In this document: positions 55,153-64,000 of the stretch, in pieces
Layout: each line of letters begins with the position of its first letter
Numbering within the stretch: the stretch's first letter is position 1
DNA from: Fragilariopsis cylindrus CCMP1102
Taxonomy: Eukaryota > Bacillariophyta > Bacillariophyceae > Bacillariales > Bacillariaceae
Assembly (NCBI GenBank): GCA_900095095.1
Contig: FMBT01000463.1
Coordinates: forward strand, 1 to 64,000
Length of the DNA stretch: 64,000 bases
Direction: 5' to 3'
Made by a program: the position numbers and the translations under genes
Notes under the pieces: model-generated
Told to the model about the DNA's origin: nothing
The model's input: only the letters and a program-made list of their open reading frames with translations
Databases searched by the model: none

Positions 55153-55696
55153 TTTCTCGAACCTTTTTCCAAATTAAAAATGATTCTAGGTTCTTTCTTA
55201 TACCTCGCAACCTGTTTCTTTGTAATTCTCTTGTTGTTGTAGTTACAGTAGTTATATGGCAACGACGACGATTGATGATTGATAGATAGATGATAGACGA
55301 TGGTGGTTGGGTTTGGGTTGGGTCGATGATTTGGCCGATCACGATCGATGTCTCTGATTTGTGACATATCGATGCACGTTTGAATCTACGACTCACTCAC
55401 ACGACTCAATAAGTTACAATTTTTTATTGTAACTGTTACAATAAAATAAATAACTCTTATGAAGTAGTATTCTGATATTCATTCAGCACTATTGAAAAAA
55501 TGGTAAAAGATAGATTGTAAGATTGCAGTACTGAACTATAGAGTCAGTTTATTTGTGTGATGAGCAGTGATTTATATGTTACAGTATGATAGTTAACACC
55601 CGTGTCCCCCAAAATAAACAGCAAAAAAGAAAGAGCTCTTTATTGCAAAGTACGAACGTATAAAAGTTCGCACACAATCTAGTGTAGTAGTAATTA
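55153..55696. other. Intergenic region
   Basis: It contains the promoter side of the ABC-F gene and the 3' flank of the next minus-strand gene. Minus-strand frames at 55104-55396 are Arg-rich, overlap the ABC-F start and are not called. No other feature is seen. Confidence 0.45.
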
Positions 55697-58198
55697 TTAC
55701 CAAGGTAAATTAAGGTTGTCCGCGTTCTTCTGTTTCGCTTTCTTTTCTTTTTCTTTGTTTCGTTTCAACAGGCTTTGGCACTTCACCATCAAAGCAGCTT
55801 GCTCTTCCTCTACTTGTTTGCAGTAATATGCATCCGCATCTGATGTCATTGTTTCCAAAAACGATATACGAGTATTGTTCGTGGAAGTTATTCTAGTAAG
55901 ATCAGTCGACATTTCTCCAATCACATTCCCCAAATTTATTTCATCTCTCTCGTGGTCGTCATTATTCGCTGCATTGGAAGCCACAAATTTGACCTTCGGA
56001 TAGAGTGATTTTTTAATCAAACCAGCATTGGATACATGAATAAATGTACGCTCTTCAATTGATAGTTCAGACAAATCGGCATAATCTAAATTGCTTGGGT
56101 CGTCGAGTACGCTTTTTTCAATATCATCTTTGTTCTTCATATCATCATCGTCGTCGTCGTCAAGAAATCCCAAGGAATCTTCTTCGTCACAATCATCATC
56201 ATCATCAGTATCATCTTCGCCACCATCTTCCTCAACAAGCAAGGACTGTAACCTGTCAAATAAAGCATTTGAACTCACTTGATCTTGAGTCTCTTCGAGC
56301 CCTTGTATTGCGGGAGGTATCGACTGAAATTGAACTCGAGAATGTATCTCGGGAGACTTGATAGCGGCAAGGCGTTTGGATGATGGAGCTTTACTGTGGA
56401 ATCCGGAAGACTGTAACCATTCCCACATCCGTGTTGTGTTCAAGGCCGGTTCTTCATCTGGTATATATTCAAGCCTACCGAACATATTTTCTCTTTGTTG
56501 TGAATTTTCCAATTCGAGTGCTAATTGGGAAACCCTCTCTACAATCTGTTGTCGTCGTGATATTGGGGACGACTCTGCGTAGGTCTTGGGAAGAGGTGGG
56601 TCTGGAGCTTGAGGGGCTACCGGAGGAACTTTCAGCTTGGTCTTATCTACCACCTTATCTTTTCGTTTCTTTTTGGTTGTTATCGTCGACGATTTCGTAG
56701 CAGTCGATGATGCAGTAGAAAATGGAGTGGCAGCTACAATAGAAAATGGAGTAGAAGATACAGTAGCCGATGTGACCTTCTTCAATTCCATCATGACTGG
56801 TAATTTTGGAGCTGCAATAACGGTGGAAGATGGCATCGGCTTAATAATAAATCCTTCTGCTACTACCATTGTTGGCAAGATCGCAAACAACGGATGGCTG
56901 TTCTTTGGTTCCTTATACCCATTACAAGCAATTTTTACTCTAACGACAGGATATTTCCATTTAGATACTTTCGGTTGCTCGATTGGTGGATTATATGTTT
57001 CGTTGTATTTCTCATCATCGAACTCATCTCTACACCAACTTTTCATATTGTCTAATGTTGTCTTCAAAAAGTTGTATTCTCTCGTCAATAGACCACATAT
57101 ACCGACTATATCCCGAACTAAGTCATTCTTATCACTTTTGTCGATCATTTTTCGTAGAAGAGAAACCCCTTTCAGTAATGCAATTCGTTTATCAGACGGA
57201 AACTTTGGTTTGCCATCTTCCTCGTACGTTTCAAGCATGAGTTTGAAAATAGGATGATCTTCGGTGACTCGGACAGGAGGTGTATTTGGACCCTCCGGTT
57301 TGGTTGTATTTACAATTGTAGAAGTTAACTGACTAGTATATCGATCAAGGACGGGATAGGCCTTCCGTTTCGGCATACTCGATTCTATTGGTACACCATC
57401 AAGGAAGGGATAAAAGAATTGTTTAGATGGTTTCAATCCACCAAAAGTAGGTTCTGCCTTTGGGAACTTAATGAGTAAAGGAGGTGGTCCCGGAGCTGGA
57501 TGTTCAGAAGTACCATCGATGTAGGACTTTTTTATTTTCCGTTTAATCTTCGTTGTTCCATTTTTTTTTACACGACCTCCAAATTGACCAGCTGCCGCCA
57601 CCACTGAAGTTGTTGTTGGAAGTGTTGAAGCCGTTCCGACTATACCTGTAGAAGCTGTAGTATGAGCGAGGTTACTCATGGATGCAGGTAGTACATCACC
57701 ACTCTTTTTCTTTCGTTTCTTCGTGGTAGCAGTAGCGATTACGGTGGCTGCAGCTTCAGTTGTTACTGTTCCCTTCTTTGTTTTCGTCGACTTGCGTTTT
57801 TTCTTTGGCTGTTCTTCTACAACTACAGGACCATCATCGTCGTCATCTCCAAAGGCAGCCGGTGCCTTAGACTTTCGTTTCGTTTTCCTTCGCTTAGTAT
57901 TCGTACTTGTTCTGGTAGTCTCGGTTGATTTATTGCCTTTCTCGTCATTTGCCTTTTCGACCATGGGATTGGTTCTCTTTGTTCTGGGACCCCCTGCTCT
58001 CTTATTGGTTGTCGTACGTGGTGGAGCAACAGTCACCAGTGGTATATCATGAGGCGTTTCATTATTATTATTTTTTTCATTAGATATGATGTCCCCCATC
58101 GCCCCATCCAATTCAATGTCCAATCCTTCAAATAACATGTCCCCATCATCGTTAAACATGTCATCTAAGTCGAGATCATCCAAGGCACCGGCATCCAT
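55697..58198 (-). CDS. Large charged, probably nuclear protein; possible Ada3-like adaptor
   Basis: The 833-residue protein starts with an acidic patch (MDAGALDDLDLDDMFNDDGD) and a long Lys/Arg/Thr-rich stretch with several nuclear-type signals (KRRKTKRKSKAP, KKKRKSTKTKK). An ordered middle follows: GLKPSKQFFYPFLDGVPIES, KRIALLKGVSLLRKMIDKSD and TLDNMKSWCRDEFDDEKYNE. After a Pro/Thr/Ser linker come RMWEWLQSSGFHS, acidic runs, and a C-terminal block, LSIEERTFIHVSNAGLIKKS, then helices (NVIGEMSTDLTRITSTNNTR). The pattern 'EERTFIxxxxAGLI' followed by a paired helix recalls Ada3-like adaptor subunits of histone acetyltransferase complexes, but this is weak. The frame is single and unbroken. I am sure of the gene, not of its function. 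Confidence 0.75.
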   Translation of the reverse strand: MDAGALDDLDLDDMFNDDGDMLFEGLDIELDGAMGDIISNEKNNNNETPHDIPLVTVAPPRTTTNKRAGGPRTKRTNPMVEKANDEKGNKSTETTRTSTNTKRRKTKRKSKAPAAFGDDDDDGPVVVEEQPKKKRKSTKTKKGTVTTEAAATVIATATTKKRKKKSGDVLPASMSNLAHTTASTGIVGTASTLPTTTSVVAAAGQFGGRVKKNGTTKIKRKIKKSYIDGTSEHPAPGPPPLLIKFPKAEPTFGGLKPSKQFFYPFLDGVPIESSMPKRKAYPVLDRYTSQLTSTIVNTTKPEGPNTPPVRVTEDHPIFKLMLETYEEDGKPKFPSDKRIALLKGVSLLRKMIDKSDKNDLVRDIVGICGLLTREYNFLKTTLDNMKSWCRDEFDDEKYNETYNPPIEQPKVSKWKYPVVRVKIACNGYKEPKNSHPLFAILPTMVVAEGFIIKPMPSSTVIAAPKLPVMMELKKVTSATVSSTPFSIVAATPFSTASSTATKSSTITTKKKRKDKVVDKTKLKVPPVAPQAPDPPLPKTYAESSPISRRQQIVERVSQLALELENSQQRENMFGRLEYIPDEEPALNTTRMWEWLQSSGFHSKAPSSKRLAAIKSPEIHSRVQFQSIPPAIQGLEETQDQVSSNALFDRLQSLLVEEDGGEDDTDDDDDCDEEDSLGFLDDDDDDDMKNKDDIEKSVLDDPSNLDYADLSELSIEERTFIHVSNAGLIKKSLYPKVKFVASNAANNDDHERDEINLGNVIGEMSTDLTRITSTNNTRISFLETMTSDADAYYCKQVEEEQAALMVKCQSLLKRNKEKEKKAKQKNADNLNLPW

Positions 58199-58868
58199 CT
58201 TATTTTTGTTATTCCCGATTTATTTATACGCGTAAGCTTCCCTCTTTCTTCCCCGGATATTTTTTTCTTATATTTTCAGCCTCGTCCTTGTCCTTGTCGG
58301 GAGAAAGAAACATCCGCGGACTTTTGGAAGTATTGTAGGTATGTAAATTGAAAATGTGCTCTTATGAAAACTCGAATCCCAATTTGGTGACATTGGTGCC
58401 AATTTGCCGACGCACCGCATATAACTGATACGTGACAACTTCCTCTCTAATTTGAAATTGATGCTCCTCCCCCAAAGTTTAGAGATCAAATTCCCCAATC
58501 ACACACGACATTTTTTGTTTTTACTTACTGCTATACGGTGTTTGATGCGTAGCTAATTGAAGAATTTGAACTTTTGTCAATCTCCTCCTAAACTTCAAAC
58601 TGGGGGGCGACAAAACCAACCCTAATTAGAAAAGTAAGATGTCAAAATATTTGTTGTTCTTGATACTGTACCAATAATTCACAATCAAGCGAAGATATGT
58701 CGAAGATGTAATATAATCTAGATTAGAGTTCGTTGTTAGCACTTTCAAAACTAGAGTAGGCAGACGACGCTGCTTACATTGGAGAACGAAGATCTTACTC
58801 GAGAAAAAAAAATCTGGTTAACTTAGTTGTGCAACACATCGTTCGCTCCTAATACGCATTTAATTATT
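58199..58868. other. Divergent promoter region
   Basis: No gene is recognised. A minus-strand open frame (58268-58498) lacks motifs. It separates two divergent genes. Confidence 0.45.
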
Positions 58869-58943
58869 ATGAATCCAGCATATTCTAAAGTTTCCACCGA
58901 TGGATTAGCAGAGAATAAAAACAATAACAATAACAAAAATGAC

Positions 58944-58974
<31 letters not shown>

Positions 58975-61901
58975 TCGAGCTTACAGGGCTAGGACATTTT
59001 GATGAAAACGACGCCGACCGTATAAGTATTCCTGATGATGAATTTCAAGATGAGCAGAACGAAAGTGATGATGATGATGATGACGACGACAGCCCATACA
59101 CCAAGCACAACCGTATCCCATTGGAGATGATAGAAGAACAATTACTATGGAATGTCTTTAATCGATGGGAAGAACCCCAACTGTTATCATTAGCTATCAC
59201 TACTTTACTTTTGATACCAACTCTAATACTATGGATGTACGGTATATTTGAATTTGTTGGGAAAATTTGGTCGATTTGGATACTAATCCTACATTTACAA
59301 TCTCGACTTTCTATTTCAGTTTGGTACATCAAGTGCACATATTCTACTACAGTACCATATATACATCGACGGTCTTTACGAATAACATGTTCGGTTATGA
59401 CAATATTAGAAGTCATACTTTGTGGAGTCGTCTATCCTGTCATAGGTTATATCCTAACGGAAACATTCTTTCGTGATATCGACGAAACAATTATCATAGA
59501 TTGGACAAAAGTAGTACGATATATTCGAGTTGGGATTGTCATGGGATGGCTGGTGGTTCTTTTCCGTTGCTTCGTGGGAATTACTTGCTTAGCTATTCGA
59601 ACAGCGAAACGCATGTATCCTGACTCGTATCGAGAATGGAGGCCGACCTATTGGACTCCTTATTGTAATGGCGTCGAAGAAGGTTCGTTAGACGAAAGAA
59701 CACGTCATAGGCTGTATTCGACTTTTCAATTTCTTAACATACTTGTTTTCGGAGTGAATTTGATCTGTATCTTATCTCTAGTATCACATTTTGGTCCCTG
59801 GCCTCCGAAACTTTCACTCATTCCGGAAAACTGTGACAGTATGGATGATACAGAATGCGCACTACCTTTTCCATCTTTTCACCATATGAAAGTTGACACA
59901 ACAAGTCAAACTGGTTGGCGTGTAGACCTTAAGGGGATGCCTCTTCTAAGGGGAGGGATCCCGTTACGTCCAAGATTTTTAAATGAGCTAGATGGTTTCA
60001 GTACTAGTAAGTCTTACTATGGATATTTAAATAAAGGGATTATTATTATTAGTATTATATCAGTTCAATACCAGTCTGACTGTACATCTTATATCTAAAA
60101 TCTTTGATATATTTCTTTGCTTACTCTTTTTCTTTATGTATCTTGTATTATAGTGGGTGCAATACTTTTCTACATGGAGGGACTGAAAGAAAGCCACGAA
60201 AATAATGCAGATACTAGAAAAGAATTACAGGGACCAGAACGGATTGCATACTCTGTAACCCCACAATCGATAACGTTATTGGTTGATATAAACGAACAGA
60301 TTTTGATTCATCATAGTGCAGAGGTAGATTACATAGATCCGAAACATCCTACCATCATGATATTCCCTGCAGAACCGCTGAAACATAAAACTCACTACGC
60401 TGTCGCGGTAATTTCGGCAAAGGATCAATTTGGGCATAATCTACCCAGAACAAAGGGAATGCTGAAAATGATGAAAGAAACGAATTCAAAAACGAGAACG
60501 CGTCTCGTTCAAAAAGTAATACCTGCCATTCAAAGAGCAGCACCCTGGTTCTCATTTACAAAGGAACCTGAATCTTTGCAATTACTTTTTGATTTTGTCA
60601 CTGTAAGCGAAGAATCGCAACTGGGACCAGTTAGAGCTGCACGAGATATTGCTTTAGAACACGTTGAGAAGTGGAATTGGCATGAACATGTCCGTATAGT
60701 GTCGGTTGTCGATAATGATTGTTATGGCGATTATCCTCCTCCTATTGGACGCATAGTTCATCTTAGCCTTGATGTTCCCAGTTTTTTGGATCACGAGAGC
60801 CGTTATTCGTTTTTAGATCTCAACAAAATCCAGCGAAAAAAATATGTGACGACTAGTCAGGCTAAAGCCATAGTATACATACCTTGCAGCTTGAAGAAAG
60901 AGACATTGGAAGAAAGCTCCGGGAACAAACTAAGATCAATCCTCGAATACGGCCATGGATTAATGGGATCACGAGAAGAATTATTTAGCGACTTTCTCCA
61001 AAAATTGGGAGATAGAAACGGGTATATTATGATGGCAATGGATTGGAGAGGCATGTCATTATTTGATCTGCCTGTGGTAATTAGGACACTTGTTGGGTCA
61101 CCAGATTTGTCTCAAGCGATGCGTGACAATCTGATACAGGGCTTTGCAAACAAACTGTGTCTACAGCACTTTTCTCAGAATGGAATGCTCGACCTGGAAG
61201 AATTTAAGTTCAACAACAAACTAATTCCTACCCTCACTGGACATCCGCCATCTTCAGTGTTCTACGGGATATCACAAGGCGGAATACTTGGAGCAGGATA
61301 CATAAGCTTGGCGGGGAAACTAATAGATAGGGCTATCTTGGGAGCGCCAGGAACTCCGTTTGCTCTAGTGCTATCTCGATCTACCTCGTTTTCTGACTAT
61401 GACAAATTGCTACTAATGAATTTTTACAATAATCGTCATGTTCGGATAATGTTGTCGTTGATTCAGATGGCCTGGGATTCTACGGAAGCATCTGGGCTAC
61501 AAGCGAAACCAGTATCAGAGTCTTTCCCTCCATTATTATTACAAGCTGGGTTGGGCGATCCTGAAGTACCATCGATTGCGGCTGAATATCTAGCAAGAGC
61601 AATGGGAGCATCTGCTCTACCTGGTAATCCTCGAGAAATATTTGGGGTTCCTATTGAACCCGCAGCTACCAACGAAACTTGGCTGGGTCCTCGAGTTACA
61701 ATTTCCGAACTTTTATATGAAAAAGAGTACAGTAACTTGCCAATCGACAATGAATCTACTGACTTTGACTCGAACAATGTTCATTGGTGTGTACGTGTAG
61801 ATGATGTCATGATAAAGCAAATTGAAGAGTTTATTAACAACGAAAGAATCATCGATCCATGCACAAATGATCAATGCCATAGAATATCATCTGCCTGTTA
61901 A
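58869..61901 (+). CDS. Polytopic membrane protein fused to an alpha/beta-hydrolase (lipase-like)
   Basis: Exons 58869-60006 and 60154-61901 join in phase (GFST joined to MGAILF) to 961 residues. The N-terminal third is acidic (Asn/Asp repeat) and then has five or so membrane segments (LLSLAITTLLLIPTLILWMY, LRITCSVMTILEVILCGVVY, VGIVMGWLVVLFRCFVGITC, FLNILVFGVNLICILSLV). Then comes a module known from bacterial surface lipases: CALPFPSFHHMKVDTTSQTG, GWRVDLKGMPL, NELDGFSTMGAILFYMEGL, a Big-5-like strand set (FPAEPLKHKTHYAVAVISAK) and the hydrolase. The hydrolase shows oxyanion-type YGHGLMGS, nucleophile elbow YGISQGGILG with Ser753, PLLLQAGLGDPEVP at the acid position and VHWCV with the likely His. 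Membrane tethering of such a lipase through a multi-pass domain is unusual. An earlier TTG at 58827 is not used. Confidence 0.82.
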
Positions 61902-62683
61902 TATTATGTATTTGATTAAATAATACATTTAGTTTGGTATAATGTATTTGATAAAATAATACTTTTAGTTCGGTATATATTCGAATGCTTTTTTCTGTAT
62001 TACTTACTTGCTCACTACCACAGATTTTCTAATTCATCAACAGGTCTGTTACATGCATATATTAAACTGTAATTTAATAATATATGCATGATAAAACGAG
62101 ATATTTGTTTGTACAACCTACTATACTTACTTACCCAATTTGGTTGCCGTACTAATTGACTGCTAATAGGATCAAAACATGTATTGTGCTATTGTTTTGT
62201 TTGCAATTTGTTTATCACCTGGTGATCAGCCATGACTTGATCCATTAATGTGATGATGTAGTATTGTTAATACAGTAGACTGAATGTCTATTTGTCTGGA
62301 TAGTTACTTGTACAGTGTAGTACTCTTTTGATGTACTGTACTATATACGGTATGAAACATCATAACCAACTGTAGTGTTATCAAGCGGGGAGCGTCCAGA
62401 TAAAAGGGGGCACAATCTTACGCCTACTAGTACAGCACGAACGTATAAGGTCCTATTATTATTAGTACGACTGAACTCGCAAAAGAAGTCGTTACTTTTT
62501 TTATTATTTTAAATTTAAAAAATAGAGGACAACAAAAAACTTCTAACGGCGTCACTTTCACTTCGAAACTTTGCAAAGCACCTTTGTTGTCATCTTGAAT
62601 GAATCTTGTCTTTCTATCAGCATCAACAAACACATAGACCATTGTTGAAAAGATACAGTTTGTAGCAGAAAGCAGAAAGAATC
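61902..62683. other. Intergenic region with an AT-rich palindrome
   Basis: No gene is seen. TATAATGTATTTGAT-type sequence is duplicated near 61904-61965. An inverted repeat with 15-bp arms (CATGCATATATTAAA at 62052-62066 and its complement, with 3 extra bases, at 62073-62090) lies about 150 bp after the lipase stop. Confidence 0.55.
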
Positions 62684-64000
62684 ATGGCGCCATCTCCAGT
62701 GGGTATCGAGATTACAAAAGGAAGCAGAACATGGATAGTCGGAAATATTTTGGGAAGGGGTGCCTGCGCAACAGTCTGCTCACTCAACTCAATCGATGCA
62801 AGTGGTAATTGCTACAAAACAGAGTTCGCTGTGAAATTAGCACCCATGCCTAAGAAAAAGACGAAGAAGGGAAATTCTGTTGAAGAAACCAATGCAAAGT
62901 TATTATATTACGAACAATTGGTTTATAATTCTCAATTCCGAACACTTCAAGGCAAATTTATTCCCAATTTACCGAAGTTGTCGTCATCAAAAAGTCCACC
63001 CGTTTATGGAGAGGCCGACGGTAAGAAGAAAAGATAGATGTGTCGCTTTTATAGGTTTCTTCTGGCACGTCGTATATTTAGTATTCTTTTTTAAATCTCT
63101 TTTTTTCCATATTCCATCTCTTCTGTGATATATAGGGTATCGTTACTTTGTGATGGAGAAGATGGATAACACAATTTCTGCCGTTGTCCCTCTTTTGCTC
63201 CAGAAAAAGTCATCTTCTAAAACTATAAATTTTGGACCGATTGCTGTAGCTCTTCTTGCTTGTATTCGGGCCTGTCACGAGGCAAAAAACATCTTCAGAG
63301 ATGTGAAATCTGACAATTTTATGCTCACGATCGATGCAGCAGCAGCAATAGCCAAAGCCAAAGCCGGATCAACAATCCTCGAAAATGAAGTAGCATCTCG
63401 CATTCGATTAATCGATTTAGCTATTGCTACACAATGGACACCTATGTATTGTGAAACAGACGAAGCAGATTTCAATGGGACTCCTCTTTATGCATCTCTC
63501 AATGTTCATTCCGGAAAGAAGGCTAGCTTCCGGGACGACCTAGAGGCGTTAGGCTATGTACTTGCCGAACTTATCATTCAACTAAATTCGGGAGATCCAT
63601 CAAAGAAACTGCCTTGGAGTCATGGGAAGTCAGATGGGGATATAGGTTCGATCAAAAAGTTACTTGTTGAAGATAAAAGTTCGGATTTCTATGCACAACT
63701 TGGTAACGCAAGTAGACTCTTTTCGAAGTATCTGGATATTATTCGTGGTTATAGCTTCAAGGAAGTACCAGACTATGACGAATTAACCGAGATACTATCC
63801 AAAATTACCCTTCAGAGAACCATCGCTACGAAATCACGACGTGCAGCAACAAAAAAGACCGCACCGACAAAAAAGACCGCACCGAAGAAACGGAAGACTC
63901 CGTCAAAAGTTGCTCGCCGCAGCACTGCCAAAAACACGGGGACTGAAGATGACGAGGATCATCATATGGGTGATCCTGATCAATCTTTCGACGAGTCGGT
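62684..64000 (+). CDS. CK1/VRK-type protein kinase (runs off the window)
   Basis: Exons 62684-63020 and 63136 onward join in phase (ADG joined to YRYFVMEK). The glycine loop is WIVGNILGRGACATVCSL, the ATP Lys is in EFAVKLAPM, the hinge is YRYFVMEKMDN, the catalytic loop is FRDVKSDNFML with Asp168 (an FRD variant of HRD), and the metal-binding motif is LIDLAIA in place of DFG. GTPLYASLNVHSGKKASFRD and DLEALGYVLAELI are the CK1/VRK activation segment and helix, where GTxxYAS-x-N/A-H is diagnostic. The C terminus is Lys/Thr/Arg-rich with imperfect KKTAPTKKTAPKKRKTP repeats, like the basic nuclear or chromatin-binding tails of VRKs, and then turns acidic as the window ends. VRK is slightly favoured over CK1 because of the tail. 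Confidence 0.85.

Noticed and set aside
1-64000. tRNA, rRNA, CRISPR arrays, bacterial operons or ribosome-binding sites
   Set aside because: I scanned by eye for T-loop-like sequences, regular spaced repeats and Shine-Dalgarno context and found none. A tRNAscan or Infernal run would be decisive and was not possible.

Overview
The window is nuclear DNA of a stramenopile alga, most probably a diatom. Three kinds of evidence point there. Several genes carry short GT-AG introns (about 75 to 180 bp). Two proteins start with a signal peptide followed by a phenylalanine, the entry signal for a four-membrane red-derived plastid (release factor 1, and probably the FAD monooxygenase). The membrane-anchored LRR protein has the diatom-type juxtamembrane block. 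The DNA is AT-rich, with many Ser, Asp, Asn and Gln codon repeats. I cannot name the species.

Layout. 1-950: AT-satellite DNA with a fossil integrase fragment. 954-3593: a filamin/SGNH-esterase gene and a small coiled-coil membrane protein. 3600-5460: nothing convincing. 5467-10798: four lineage-specific low-complexity genes, two sharing a His-Trp-Asp-Glu motif. 11531-14797: a five-exon GH30 glucosylceramidase. 15650-17208: plastid release factor 1. 17379-18863: coiled coil. 19764-22057: nonaspanin (TM9SF). 22311-25112: LRR membrane protein. 25662-27028: FAD monooxygenase. 27685-29545: SohB-like S49 protease. 29653-31227: RlmI-like rRNA methyltransferase. 31739-33414: coiled coil. 33580-37094: STAND-like AAA ATPase. 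37095-39912: gene-free, with a 1.2 kb inverted-repeat element. 39913-40864: proteasome beta-3 with a signal peptide. 41304-42564: TRIP4/ASC-1. 43000-43522: COX5B. 44296-46260: PH-domain protein. 46448-48717: a glycosyltransferase-like gene and an unknown membrane protein. 48958-50552: WDR74/NSA1. 51105-52613: PP2C phosphatase. 52931-55152: ABC-F ATPase. 55697-58198: large charged nuclear protein. 58869-61901: membrane-anchored lipase-like protein. 62684 to the end: CK1/VRK-type kinase.

Genes are close together on both strands, as expected for a compact eukaryote. There is no operon logic. Ribosome and translation functions recur (RF1, RlmI-like, WDR74/NSA1, ABC-F), as do plastid or periplastid ones.

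The strongest overall signal concerns sequence quality or decoding. Eight otherwise intact genes each break into two frames joined by a shift of the same sign (-1). In every case one extra base, nearly always in a homopolymer, gives a full-length protein whose total length is divisible by three. Residual homopolymer contraction in a long-read assembly explains this best. Two further genes are cut by one in-frame stop. New exons not visible as long ORFs were found for the SGNH protein (954-1103), proteasome beta-3 (39913-40010), RF1 (34 nt), glucosylceramidase (43 nt) and the glycosyltransferase-like gene (39 nt).
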